The notes under the pieces: generated by a model
The model's input: only the letters and a program-made list of their open reading frames with translations
Database searches by the model: none
What the model was told of the DNA's origin: nothing
Source of the DNA: a bacterium
GTDB taxonomy: Bacteria > Chloroflexota > Dormibacteria > Aeolococcales > Bog-877
DNA length: 63,004 bases
NCBI GenBank assembly: GCA_021785655.1
Contig: JAJYET010000010.1
Span: 1-63,004 of the forward strand
Direction: 5' to 3'
Program-made: the position numbers and the translations under genes
Shown: in pieces, positions 45,556 to 53,885 of the stretch
Numbering within the stretch: position 1 is the first letter of the stretch
Layout of the letters: every line of letters starts with the position of its first letter

Positions 45556-47193
45556 GTGACGAATTCCGAAACTACCGACCTTCGCTTTGAACCGCCGGGC
45601 CCGGGATCCTGGGGACGGGATCCCGTTCACTTTCCCCGCCCCGCGACGCGCTACTGGGCGGAGACCCATCCCGCCTCCATGCGCTCCGGGACACGCTCTT
45701 TCACCAGCTACTACGGGATGCTGTTCGACGGCATGGAGGCGGCGTACGTGAACGGTTACGCCTACAACCGCACCCAGCCGCTGGACGACGGAGAGGTCCC
45801 CCGGCGCTTCCAACGAGCCGAGGAGGTGTTCCAAAACCGGCTCTGGCGAGAGCAGCTGCGGGAGTGGGACGAGGTCAGGAAGCCCGCCTCAATCGCCACT
45901 GATCGGGAGCTGCAGGCGGTCGATCCCGACGCCCTCTCGGACCTGGAGCTGGTCGCGCACCTGACCCGTTGCCGCGACCACCATGCGGCCATGCTTTCCC
46001 AGCACATGAGCTTCACCGGGGCGGCGATGCTGCCCACCGGGGACTTCCTGGTGCATGCCGCAGAGTGGACCGGGCTTCCAACCGCCCAACTGCTGGGTCT
46101 GCTCCGAGGGTCGGCGGAGGTCTCCGCCGGGGGATCCGCCGAGCTGGAGCGGCTCACCTCCACCCTCGCCGCGGACCCCGCAGCCCGGGAGCTCCTCCGC
46201 TCCGGCGATGACCCGGCTCGGGTGCTGGCGGCGCTGAGGGGCCTCCCCGGACCAGCCGGAGCCGCGGCTTCCGACTACCTGGATCTGGTCGGCTTCCGGC
46301 TCCTGGACGGCTTCGACATCTGCGAGCCATTTGCGTTGGAAATGCCCGACGCCCTGCTGCGAGCGATCCGGTTGGCCGTGGAGGCCGGGCCCCGGGAGGG
46401 GACGGACCTCGATAAGAAGGTCTCGGAGGTCCGGGACCGGGTCCCCGAGGAGCATCGCACCGAGTTCGACGAGCTGCTGGGAGAGGCGCGGCTGACCTAC
46501 CGGCTGCGGGACGAGCGCGGGATCTACAGCGACATCTGGGCATCGGGGCTGATGCGCCGGGCGGTTCTGGCGGGCGGTCGCCGGCTGGCTGCCCGGGGGC
46601 GCATCAACGACCCCGTCGACCTTATCGACGCCGGCTTCGAGGAGATGTGCTCGCTCCTCACCAATTCGGACGGCCCATCAGGGGACGAACTGAGGCGGCG
46701 CCGGGAGTACCGCACCACCCACGGCCCCAACGATGCGCCCCCGTTCCTGGGGGATCCGCCGTCAGCTCCTCCCGACCCCTCTGGCCTTCCACCCGCAATG
46801 GCCCGCCTCATGCGCGCCACCGGTTTTGCCATGGGCGAGATCTTCGGAGGCTCGACGGCTGAGCACGACGAATTCCTCCTCCGGGGGCTGGCGGCCAGCC
46901 AGGGGGTCTACGAGGGTCCAGCCAGATGCGTGGCGGGGCCCCAGGAGTTCAACCGGATCGCCCAGGGGGACGTCCTGGTCACCGAGTCGACCTCCGAGGC
47001 CTTCAACATCCTTCTACCGCTCCTGGGAGCGATCGTGACCGACCATGGGGGACTGCTCTCCCACTCCGCCATCGTGGCTCGCGAGTACGGCATTCCCGGG
47101 GTCGTGGGCACCCGCGAGGCGACCAGACGCATCACCGACGGGACCAGGGTGCGGGTCGACGGGGACCGCGGTGAGGTGACCGTCCTCGCGTGA
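45556..47193 (+). CDS. PEP-utilising (phosphohistidine) domain protein, half of a split PEP-synthase/rifampin-phosphotransferase-like enzyme
   Basis: A 545-aa protein. The last 90 residues are the mobile phosphohistidine domain: LAASQGVYEGPARCV, GDVLVTESTSEAF, and GGLLSHSAIVAREYGIPGVV with the catalytic His, then DGTRVRVDGDRGEVTVL. The first 440 residues are mostly helical (for example YYGMLFDGMEAAYVNGYAYN, LTRCRDHHAAMLSQHMSFTG) and compare best with the middle, substrate-binding part of rifampin phosphotransferase-like enzymes. GTG at 45556 with AAGGGG upstream is chosen over earlier in-frame starts. The matching ATP-grasp half is the next gene, coupled as GTGA. The substrate is not known. 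Confidence 0.85.
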   Translation: MTNSETTDLRFEPPGPGSWGRDPVHFPRPATRYWAETHPASMRSGTRSFTSYYGMLFDGMEAAYVNGYAYNRTQPLDDGEVPRRFQRAEEVFQNRLWREQLREWDEVRKPASIATDRELQAVDPDALSDLELVAHLTRCRDHHAAMLSQHMSFTGAAMLPTGDFLVHAAEWTGLPTAQLLGLLRGSAEVSAGGSAELERLTSTLAADPAARELLRSGDDPARVLAALRGLPGPAGAAASDYLDLVGFRLLDGFDICEPFALEMPDALLRAIRLAVEAGPREGTDLDKKVSEVRDRVPEEHRTEFDELLGEARLTYRLRDERGIYSDIWASGLMRRAVLAGGRRLAARGRINDPVDLIDAGFEEMCSLLTNSDGPSGDELRRRREYRTTHGPNDAPPFLGDPPSAPPDPSGLPPAMARLMRATGFAMGEIFGGSTAEHDEFLLRGLAASQGVYEGPARCVAGPQEFNRIAQGDVLVTESTSEAFNILLPLLGAIVTDHGGLLSHSAIVAREYGIPGVVGTREATRRITDGTRVRVDGDRGEVTVLA

Positions 47194-48008
47194 ACGAGGT
47201 CCTGCCCCTTGGCGAGGCGCGCGACCCCACGGTCTTCGGCTCCAAGGCCGTGGGGCTGGGCGAGGCCACCCGGGCCGGCCTGCCGGTCCCTCCCGGCATC
47301 GCCCTCTCCGGCCTGATTGTAGAGGCCGTGGCCAGCGGGGAGGAGGAGGCGGTGGCCACTGTGGTGCGGTTGGCGGAGCACCTGCCGCTCCCACTCGCCG
47401 TCCGTTCCTCCGCCGCGGACGAGGACGGCGCCCAGGCCAGCTTCGCTGGCCAACACCTGACCCTCCTCAATGTCCCATCCCCTTCCGAGCTGCCCTCGGC
47501 GGTGCGGGACATCTGGTGGTCGGCCAACTCGGACTCCGCGATAACCTACCGACAGCGGGTCGGCCTCTTCACCCGACCCAGCGTGGGAGTCGTGGTGCAG
47601 TCGCTGCTCAACCCGGACGTCGCCGGAGTCATGTTCACCCAGAACCCCATGAACGGAGCGGATGAGCGGGTCATCGAAGGCAGTTGGGGGCTCGGCGAGG
47701 CCGTGGTCGCCGGGACTGTGATCCCAGACCACTTTCGCGTCGACCGGGAGGGCCGGACGCTGGAGCGCATTCCCGGGTTTAAGCAGGTGGCGATCCGCGC
47801 CCTCCCGGGCGGCGGTACTGTTGAGGAGGCGGTCCCGGCCGGCGATGTCGAGCGGCTCTGCCTTAACGACGGCCAGCTGAAGATGCTGAGCGAGCTGGCG
47901 CTTCGGTGTGAGCAGGTGTACGGGCCGGCCCGCGACATCGAATGGGCCATCGCCGACGGGACCCTGTCTCTGCTGCAGTGCCGAGCGGTCACCCGGTCAG
48001 GGCGCTAG
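47190..48008 (+). CDS. PEP/pyruvate-binding ATP-grasp domain protein (other half of split dikinase)
   Basis: A 272-aa protein equal to the N-terminal ATP-grasp part of PEP synthase, PPDK and rifampin phosphotransferase: GSKAVGLGEATRAGLPVPPG, LAVRSSAADEDGAQASFAGQ, VGVVVQSLLNPDVAGVMFTQ, VIEGSWGLGEAVVAGTVIPD and the closing DIEWAIADGTLSLLQCR. These enzymes move the beta-phosphate of ATP to a His on the mobile domain, here made by the previous gene. Order is inverted: in single-chain enzymes the ATP-grasp comes first. The GTG start overlaps the upstream stop. A cyclic-nucleotide-binding gene follows after 10 bases. Confidence 0.92.
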   Translation: MNEVLPLGEARDPTVFGSKAVGLGEATRAGLPVPPGIALSGLIVEAVASGEEEAVATVVRLAEHLPLPLAVRSSAADEDGAQASFAGQHLTLLNVPSPSELPSAVRDIWWSANSDSAITYRQRVGLFTRPSVGVVVQSLLNPDVAGVMFTQNPMNGADERVIEGSWGLGEAVVAGTVIPDHFRVDREGRTLERIPGFKQVAIRALPGGGTVEEAVPAGDVERLCLNDGQLKMLSELALRCEQVYGPARDIEWAIADGTLSLLQCRAVTRSGR

Positions 48009-48018
48009 GTCCAGGGCG

Positions 48019-48429
48019 ATGGCCGGCGCTCCGATCGAGCTCCTGCAGCGGGTGCCCCTGTTCGCGGAGCTGGATCGCGGCGAGCTGGAGCAGGTGGCCC
48101 GGCTCTTCAAGGAGCGCCGCTTCTCGCGGGGCGAGACGGTGGTCATGGAGGGGTCGGGAGGCGCCGCCTTCTTCGTCATCGCCGCCGGGGAGGCCACGGT
48201 GGCGGTCGGTGACGCCCAGCGCCCGCCCCTCCAAGCCGGTGATTACTTCGGTGAGATCGCGCTGATCGACGAGGGCAGACGTTCGGCGACGATCACGGCT
48301 GCCAGCGACCTGCTCTGCTACGGGCTCACCTTCTGGGAGTTCCGACCGCTGGTGGAGGGGAGTGGGGTCATCGCCTGGAAGCTGCTTCAGTCCCTGGCGA
48401 AGAAACTCAGGGCGGCTCAGGCGGACTAG
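48019..48429 (+). CDS. Single-domain cyclic-nucleotide-binding protein with intact cassette
   Basis: A 136-aa Crp-like domain with no DNA-binding helix. It reads LLQRVPLFAELDRGELEQVA, GETVVMEGSGGAAFFVIAAG and a canonical phosphate-binding cassette YFGEIALIDEGRRSATITA, with the Glu that contacts ribose and the Arg that contacts the cyclic phosphate. So it most likely binds cAMP or cGMP. Its position directly after the two dikinase halves and downstream of a class III cyclase suggests that it is a cAMP-responsive subunit of the split enzyme. Confidence 0.88.
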   Translation: MAGAPIELLQRVPLFAELDRGELEQVARLFKERRFSRGETVVMEGSGGAAFFVIAAGEATVAVGDAQRPPLQAGDYFGEIALIDEGRRSATITAASDLLCYGLTFWEFRPLVEGSGVIAWKLLQSLAKKLRAAQAD

Positions 48430-48597
48430 GCATCTGCCCGCGGCGGGGCGGAAAGGGACCGAGGTCGACCGAGGCCGGCCTCGAGCCGGATGCGGTCCGG
48501 ATCCGACAGCACCGAGGATGGGGCGCGCGGGAGGTCACGTCAGCGCCAGCCACTCGGGCGTGGGAGGGGAGCCCTGCCCAAAGAGGTCGAGGTCACT

Positions 48598-49322
48598 GTG
48601 AGGCTTCTGCTCACCTCAGCGGGAATCCGGAACCCGAGCATCCTCAGGGCGCTTGTCGACCTCTTGGGCAAGCCGATCGCCGAGTCCAGCGCCTCTGCAT
48701 CCCCACCGCAGGATACGGGCAGCCACAGGGCGCCCCTGCTTCCGCTTGGCGCTTCGTGAGTGGGAGTCAGCCCAACTGCCCGCTGACCGGGTTGGGTGGG
48801 GAATCCCTCGGGGTGCTGGAGCTTACCGCGCTGCCGATCATCGACGAAGACAGGTGGGTCCCTCTGCTGCGCGCGGCCGACGTCCTGCTGGTGAACGCAG
48901 GCGATGCGGCCTACCTCTGCTACTGGACCCGGCGGTCGGGGCTGGCCGACCTCCTGCCAACACTCGGTGCCGTGTGGGTGGGTCTGAGCGCCAGAAGCAT
49001 GGTCATGACGCCCAGCATTGGGGAGGACTTCGTCGGCTGGCACTCGCCCCCAGGTGGCGACAGGACGCTCGGGCTCGTCGACTTCTCTATTTTCCCGCAC
49101 CTGGACCACGAGATGCTTCCCGACAACTGCATGGCGAAGGCGGAGAAGTGGGCCTCCAAGATGCCGCAGCCGTCCTACCTCATTGATGATGAGACGGCGA
49201 CCAGGGTCGCGGACGGCACCGTCGAGGTCATCTCCGACGGACACTGGAAACTGGTCACGCCCCGACCGGAAGGCGCTCTGTGGTTTCTGGACCGGGAGCT
49301 GTGGGCCAGATCCGAGCCGTAG
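48598..49322 (+). pseudogene. Frameshifted S51 (dipeptidase E-like) peptidase
   Basis: The gene starts at GTG 48598 with RLLLTSAGIRNPSILRALVD. Around 48692 one base is missing: the family sequence continues in another frame with LCIPTAGYGQPQGAPA, then GVLELTALPIIDEDRW, DVLLVNAGDAAYLCYW and TLGLVDFSIFPHLDHE through to 49322. Beyond the frameshift, the nucleophile loop reads GLSARSMVM where the family has GLSAGSM, so the active site is also altered. Either a decayed gene or, for the frameshift alone, a sequencing error. Related enzymes cut Asp-X dipeptides or cyanophycin. Confidence 0.75.
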
Positions 49323-49464
49323 CTGGTCGAGCCCGGGGAAAGGAGGGCCATGGAAGGGCGCCGACTAGTGCTTCCGGCCGGTCGCGCACCGGACGCCAAT
49401 TGAAAGGGGATCTGGGGGAGCGCCGGGACGCGATTGGCCGGGACCACCGTGCGCTCGAAGTCCG

Positions 49465-50565
49465 CTATCCGCCGGGGAACAGCAGAACCGGCTTCACAGT
49501 ATCGCCACGCAGCGAATCCTCGATCGCCTCATTGACCTTTTCGAAGGGATAGTGGCGCACCAGGCGCTCGAAGGGAAAGCTCCCTGCCTCGTGCAACTTG
49601 AGCAGTCGCTGGAGCCCCAGGGTCCCCGAGGAGTCTCCCTGGATGATCCCTCGGACGGACTTGCCACCCACCATGAGTGACCCGAGGGGCACACCAGGCT
49701 CTCCGCCCCCACCGGCGACTCCCAGCTGGCCGAGCACGGCGAGTGCCGCTACCGCGGCCAGCTGCAGTTCGCCCGAGCCAGTGGTGTCGAGAATCGCATC
49801 GCACCCGCCGTCGCTGATGGCGCGCAGGGTGTGGGCCAGGTCGGGGGTGAAGTCGGTGTCGACGAGATGGGTCGCCCCGAGCGCTCTCGCGTGCTCGAGC
49901 CGCGCCCCATTCTTGTCGACGGCGACGATGGTGCTCGCTCCCGCCGCCCGGGCGGCCATGACCGCTGCCAGCCCCACCGTGCCCGTCCCCATCACCGCCA
50001 GGCTGCGCCCTGGGCCGACCGGGAGGACCTGGAGAACAGCCCCGACTCCGGTGACCATGCCACAGGTGGTGGCGGCGAACAGCTGGAGAGGGACGTCGTC
50101 ACCCACCCTGAGCGCTTGGCGCTCGCTGGCCAGCGCATAGGTCGCGAAGGCCGACTGCCCGAAGAACGAAGCCCGGATGTCTTCGCTGCCCATTCGCGCC
50201 CGCGTCGAGCCATCGGGGCGGACCGCTCCGAAGGTCCGCCGGGGGCCCTCCTCGCAGTAGGAGGTCCGACCAGCTCGGCAGCGGTCACAGCGACCACAGA
50301 AGTCAGACACCAAGAGCACGCGGTCCCCCGGTACCAGACCGCGCACCGTGCGACCGACCTCGACGATCGTGCCGGCCCCCTCGTGGCCGAGAACGATGGG
50401 GAAGACGACCGACCCATAGCCGTCGCGAGCCTTGGCGTCCGTGTGGCACACGCCACAGGCCGCCATCCTGATCAGGATCTCATCGTCTCGAGGGTCGTCG
50501 AGCTCAATCTCCTCCAGAGAGAGTGGTCCTCCGCGTTCGCGGGCCACCGCGGCCACAGCTCGCAC
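49465..50565 (-). CDS. Zinc-dependent alcohol dehydrogenase (MDR family)
   Basis: A 366-aa medium-chain dehydrogenase. Catalytic zinc ligands: Cys in AACGVCHTDAKARDG and His-Glu in VLGHEGAGTIVEVG. Structural zinc cysteines: FCGRCDRCRAGRTSYCEEG. The Rossmann motif is SLAVMGTGTVGLAAVMAARA followed by VAVDKNGARLEHARALGATH. It resembles aryl- or benzyl-alcohol dehydrogenases. A GTG at 50565 with GGAGGAGCGGGAG upstream is likely; the TTG one codon earlier is also possible. It stands alone in a gene-poor stretch. Confidence 0.92.
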   Translation of the reverse strand: MRAVAAVARERGGPLSLEEIELDDPRDDEILIRMAACGVCHTDAKARDGYGSVVFPIVLGHEGAGTIVEVGRTVRGLVPGDRVLLVSDFCGRCDRCRAGRTSYCEEGPRRTFGAVRPDGSTRARMGSEDIRASFFGQSAFATYALASERQALRVGDDVPLQLFAATTCGMVTGVGAVLQVLPVGPGRSLAVMGTGTVGLAAVMAARAAGASTIVAVDKNGARLEHARALGATHLVDTDFTPDLAHTLRAISDGGCDAILDTTGSGELQLAAVAALAVLGQLGVAGGGGEPGVPLGSLMVGGKSVRGIIQGDSSGTLGLQRLLKLHEAGSFPFERLVRHYPFEKVNEAIEDSLRGDTVKPVLLFPGG

Positions 50566-50568
50566 CAA

Positions 50569-51221
50569 CTCCCGCTCCTCCTACGGATCGACCTAGACCA
50601 GATCCTAGCCATCCCGGCCTAGGTACACCGCCTGAGTCGCCCCGAGCGAGACCGCGGGAGGCGGCAAGCCGGCCGGACTCGCATCCGGAGCTGGACCTCC
50701 CGCCACCCGCCGCTACGCAGGGCGCGGTCCCACGCATGGCGCCCTTGAGCCGGAGCCGACGGCCTGCCCGCGGGCACCCGGGCTCGGCCTCCGGCCAGCC
50801 CATCCGCCGCGCTCTCGGGGGCGGCGCAGCCGTCGCCGCCGGGCGGCAGCGATCGTGGCGGCAGCCTTCACGGCGCCCGTGATCGCTCATGGCGGAGCCG
50901 TGGAGAGGCGGACATGGCCTTGGGCGGTAGCTCCGGAGGGCGCACACCTAGGTCACCGGACATCTTTCAAGGGGCGGGATCCAACCGTCAGCTTTTCTCA
51001 CCCGTCGCCCGCAGCGGCCCTCTGGCCGCCGGGCCTGACCGTGGATCCGAAGCTCAGACCCGGTCGGGCGGCCGCGCCGCGGTGGAGGCGGGGGTGGCCG
51101 GCGGGCGCCCTCACCGCGATTGGAACGCGGTGAGCGGCGCCAAATGCGTGGAGCCCCGGGTCACTCCGGCGCCCGGCTCCGACCTTGACAGTCTGGTGGG
51201 CGCGCCACAATACTTCGACCG
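50569..51221. other. Intergenic region of about 650 bases between ADH and MarR genes
   Basis: The reading frames are Arg/Pro/Gly-rich and match no family. The 5' part serves the minus-strand ADH gene, the 3' part has the MarR promoter. Otherwise nothing recognisable. Confidence 0.4.
51185..51214 (+). promoter_or_regulatory. Strong promoter of the MarR-like pair, leaderless arrangement
   Basis: TTGACA (51185-51190), an 18-base spacer and AATACT (51209-51214) lie just 7 bases before the GTG at 51222. RNA would start at or next to the start codon, so the message is predicted to be leaderless. No ribosome binding site is present in those 7 bases. Confidence 0.55.
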
Positions 51222-51695
51222 GTGAAGGATCTGGAGGCCGGGCAGCGCCGTGGCGGGGATGCGCGCCCCGAGCTGATCGAGCGGATGCTGAACCTTCAGC
51301 CCCGGGTGCAGCGGGCGCTGGACCCCGCCCTGCCGCCGGAGATTCTGGAGCGCCTGGGGAGCGTGACCTACCATCAGCTCGAGGCGCTCGCCTGTCTCCC
51401 CGAGGGCGGCACCACGATGAGGCGGTTCGCCGATGCGGTCGGGGTCACTGGGGCTGCGGCCACCGCGCTCGCCAACCGCATGGTCAAGCGCGGTCTGGCC
51501 GTGCGGCGGCACGACTCGAACGACCGGCGTCGGGTTTGGCTGGCGCCAACGGCGACCGCCCTGGACATGGTTCGCACACTTCGGGAATGGCAGCGTCAGT
51601 CAATGGCTGAGACACTCACGCGGTTGAGTGCGGACCAAGTTGAGACCTTCCTAGAGGTGCTTGGGGTGCTCGAGGCAGAGGATGAAGCCAAGTGA
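51222..51695 (+). CDS. MarR-family transcriptional regulator
   Basis: A 157-aa winged-helix protein: LGSVTYHQLEALACLPEGGT, the recognition part MRRFADAVGVTGAAATALAN, and the wing RHDSNDRRRVWLAPTATAL, with C-terminal dimer helices. Start GTG 51222. The stop overlaps the start of a second winged-helix gene, so the two are made together. Target and ligand are unknown; the divergent ADH gene is a possible target. Confidence 0.9.
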   Translation: MKDLEAGQRRGGDARPELIERMLNLQPRVQRALDPALPPEILERLGSVTYHQLEALACLPEGGTTMRRFADAVGVTGAAATALANRMVKRGLAVRRHDSNDRRRVWLAPTATALDMVRTLREWQRQSMAETLTRLSADQVETFLEVLGVLEAEDEAK

Positions 51696-52183
51696 GCCAG
51701 ACCGAACTAAGTGACGGGCCACGAGCCGTCACCGCCCCCCCCGACATCGTGGAGCGCTGGATGCGAGCCCAGCTCCTTCTGGAGCGGCGGTACTTCCGCG
51801 CCGTGGGGCGCGCCGCAAACCGGCGGGAGCAACTGCTCAGCCTTCTGGAGATGGACATCATCACCCAGTTGCCCGACGAGGGGGCGGCGGCTAGCGCCAT
51901 TGCCACAGAGCATCGCGCCTCCGCCGGTGAGGTCCGCTTGGCGGTGAACCGCCTGGCGCGCCGGGGGCTGCTACGGCGCGAGCGGAGGGGCCGGGCCGGG
52001 GTGGTGGTGCGCACCTCGGCCGCCGACGATTTGATCGAGTTGATCCGCAGTGCGCAGGTCGACCTGATGACGAGCGTCCTCAGCCAGCTCGATCGAGATC
52101 TCCAGGAGCGCCTCCTGAACCTTATGGAAAGCGGCGCCCTGAGACCTCGCCGCCCTCAGGAGAGGAACGGCCCAGCTTCTTAG
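51692..52183 (+). CDS. MarR-like winged-helix protein, coupled to the upstream MarR
   Basis: A 163-aa protein with the same general plan: helices at about 20-60 (RWMRAQLLLERRYFRAVG), a winged helix (DEGAAASAIATEHRASAGEV, AVNRLARRGLLRRERRGRAG) and a C-terminal helix (DLQERLLNLMESGAL). It starts at a GTG fused to the stop of the first MarR gene. The sequence is quite different from its neighbour, so they may form a heterodimer, or one may antagonise the other. Confidence 0.78.
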   Translation: MSQTELSDGPRAVTAPPDIVERWMRAQLLLERRYFRAVGRAANRREQLLSLLEMDIITQLPDEGAAASAIATEHRASAGEVRLAVNRLARRGLLRRERRGRAGVVVRTSAADDLIELIRSAQVDLMTSVLSQLDRDLQERLLNLMESGALRPRRPQERNGPAS

Positions 52184-52828
52184 GAGCGCTGCCTACCTGC
52201 GGTGGCGCCCTTACCCGCCCAGCGCGGAGCCGGAGCGGATCAAGCCACCGCGCGAGGTGGGCGAGTGTCCCGGTCCGGGGCCGAGTCGGCATGTGGTCCA
52301 CGGCGTCGGCCAGCCGGTTACCGCGCGGACCGCACCAGCCGCCGGAGGTCGAGGATGTCGGGCCGGCCTGGGGAGGTGAGCCTCGCCGCCAGCGTCCAGT
52401 TCTTCGTGGTGTTGCGGATCACTGAAATTCCCCGGGCCCTCGGACAGTCCTGCGGGCCCGCCCGCGTTCATCCCGCGCCCAGGGCGCCTCATGGCCGGAG
52501 CCAACTGACCTCCTTCTGGCCCCACTGGTGGGCGATGTGGCCGGCGCAGATCCCGGTGGTGCCCCCGACGGCCGCCGGGATCGCGGGGACTCCTTGGGCT
52601 CCCTCAGCGACTCCCATAGCCGCCGAGTCCGGCGATGAAGCACACAGCGCGGAGCAGGATCACGGAAATCCGGTGGCGGCTCGCCGGGACCAGGGGCACC
52701 AGGGACCGCCCTGGGGCGTCCTGGCTCCACCAGGACGCCTCACGCCCCGGCCGCACTTGTCACGGACTGAGGAACGGCGGGACACAGCCGCTGACCGCCC
52801 GGCCGCGCTTCTTCTGCTCCCCTGGCGC
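52184..52828. other. Intergenic region of about 650 bases, possibly decayed coding DNA
   Basis: No intact gene is seen. On the minus strand short protein-like pieces occur (for example GICAGHIAHQWGQKEV and RNTTKNWTLAARLTS, around 52360-52560) that are broken by stops, so this could be the remains of a gene, but I cannot name it. Confidence 0.4.
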
Positions 52829-53527
52829 CTACACGAACACCGTCCCGCGGAGGGAGACCGGCGTCCGGCTCTCGGGGGGCCGCGAGGGCCCCTCTCGCCG
52901 GGCGCCCGCCCTTACCCTCGCCGGACGCAAGCGGCGGGTTGTCCAGAAGTGCGCTGGCACGGGTGCGGCCGCCCTCGCCGGCTTCGGCGCCTCCGAACGA
53001 TCGGCATCGCCAGCGGCCAGCATCTTGCGGACCCCGCGCACTCCGCGATGGAGGAGCAGCTTCACCGCTTCCACACTGCGCCCCATTCGAGTCGCGATCT
53101 CCTTCAAGTCCCGGTCCTCGCCGTAGCGCAGCCATAGAGCCACCCGCTGGGAGTCGGGCAGGGCTCGAGAGCACTTCCAGATCAACTCCAGGTCCTGGCG
53201 CTGCTCCACCACTTCCGCAGGTCCGACCTCCGTACCCGCCAGCTCGACGATCCCGTCCAGGCTGTGGGTCTCGCGCCGCCGACGGTAGTGGTCAGCCACC
53301 CGGTTGGATGCGATGGTGTAGAGCCAAGGCAGCGGGGACTCCCGCAGCCGACGGTACCGGGGCGAAGCGGCGACGGCGTGGCAGAAGATGTCACCCACCA
53401 AGTCTTCCGCGATGTCGCTGGTGGCCACGCGAGCACGCACGTAGCGCCAAACCGCGGCGTAGTGATCGCGGTACGCCTGCTCGATGTCGAGCCCTGCATG
53501 CTCCTGCAGCAAAGCACTTGCATTCAT
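52829..53527 (-). CDS. ECF-type RNA polymerase sigma factor
   Basis: A sigma-70 family protein of 232 aa. Region 2: IEQAYRDHYAAVWRYVRARV, DIAEDLVGDIFCHAVA, LPWLYTIASNRVADHYRR. Region 4: LPDSQRVALWLRYGEDRDLK, EIATRMGRSVEAVKLLLHRG. The ATG at 53527 has GAGAGGAGG eight bases before it. After region 4 a tail of about 70 residues rich in Arg, Pro and Ala is left, unlike typical ECF factors of 170-190 aa; it may be read-through into non-coding DNA after loss of the original stop. No anti-sigma gene is adjacent. Confidence 0.9.
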   Translation of the reverse strand: MNASALLQEHAGLDIEQAYRDHYAAVWRYVRARVATSDIAEDLVGDIFCHAVAASPRYRRLRESPLPWLYTIASNRVADHYRRRRETHSLDGIVELAGTEVGPAEVVEQRQDLELIWKCSRALPDSQRVALWLRYGEDRDLKEIATRMGRSVEAVKLLLHRGVRGVRKMLAAGDADRSEAPKPARAAAPVPAHFWTTRRLRPARVRAGARREGPSRPPESRTPVSLRGTVFV

Positions 53528-53885
53528 GTTGGTACCTCCTCTCGGGAATGTGGTGCCACCGAACTGCGGGGCGCACCATAGCACGCAGGTGCCGTATCAT
53601 GCAACCCCTGCATCATCTAATCTCCAGTTTCTACTAGTGTTTTATACGAGTCGTAGATCATCCACGCGGTTAGCGATTAGCGGCTGCAACCGTGTTGCAG
53701 TGAGATGATGTGCCACGCCAGCAAATTCACATGTGCACCAACCAATAGGCAAAAGGTTCATCACGCGAAGGATTCACGCCTCGTCGCGCCACGTCCTCCA
53801 CACGCGAAACAGATCGAATCTCTGTGCGTTTCCTATAGCGACGAACAGATCGGGACCAACGACTTGGAGCCAAGTTGGAGAAGAT
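53528..53885. other. AT-richer divergent control region
   Basis: The 358 bases between the sigma factor and the next gene have clearly more A and T than the rest of the window (for example around 53605-53680). They hold the palindrome at 53684-53700 and must carry promoters for both sides. A reading frame from 53733 is open into the next gene, but its N-terminal part looks non-coding. Confidence 0.5.
53684..53700. promoter_or_regulatory. Perfect 17-bp palindrome, probable operator
   Basis: CTGCAAC-CGT-GTTGCAG: two perfect 7-base arms around 3 bases. It is in the AT-richer gap between the divergent sigma gene and the small gene at 53886, 157 bases from the former ATG and 186 from the latter. 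The size and symmetry fit a dimeric helix-turn-helix regulator. The binder is unknown. Confidence 0.5.

Noticed and set aside
52184..52828. Possible decayed gene on the minus strand (GICAGHIAHQWGQKEV, RNTTKNWTLAARLTS)
   Set aside because: The pieces are too short and in different frames, and I could not tie them to any family, so no pseudogene is called.
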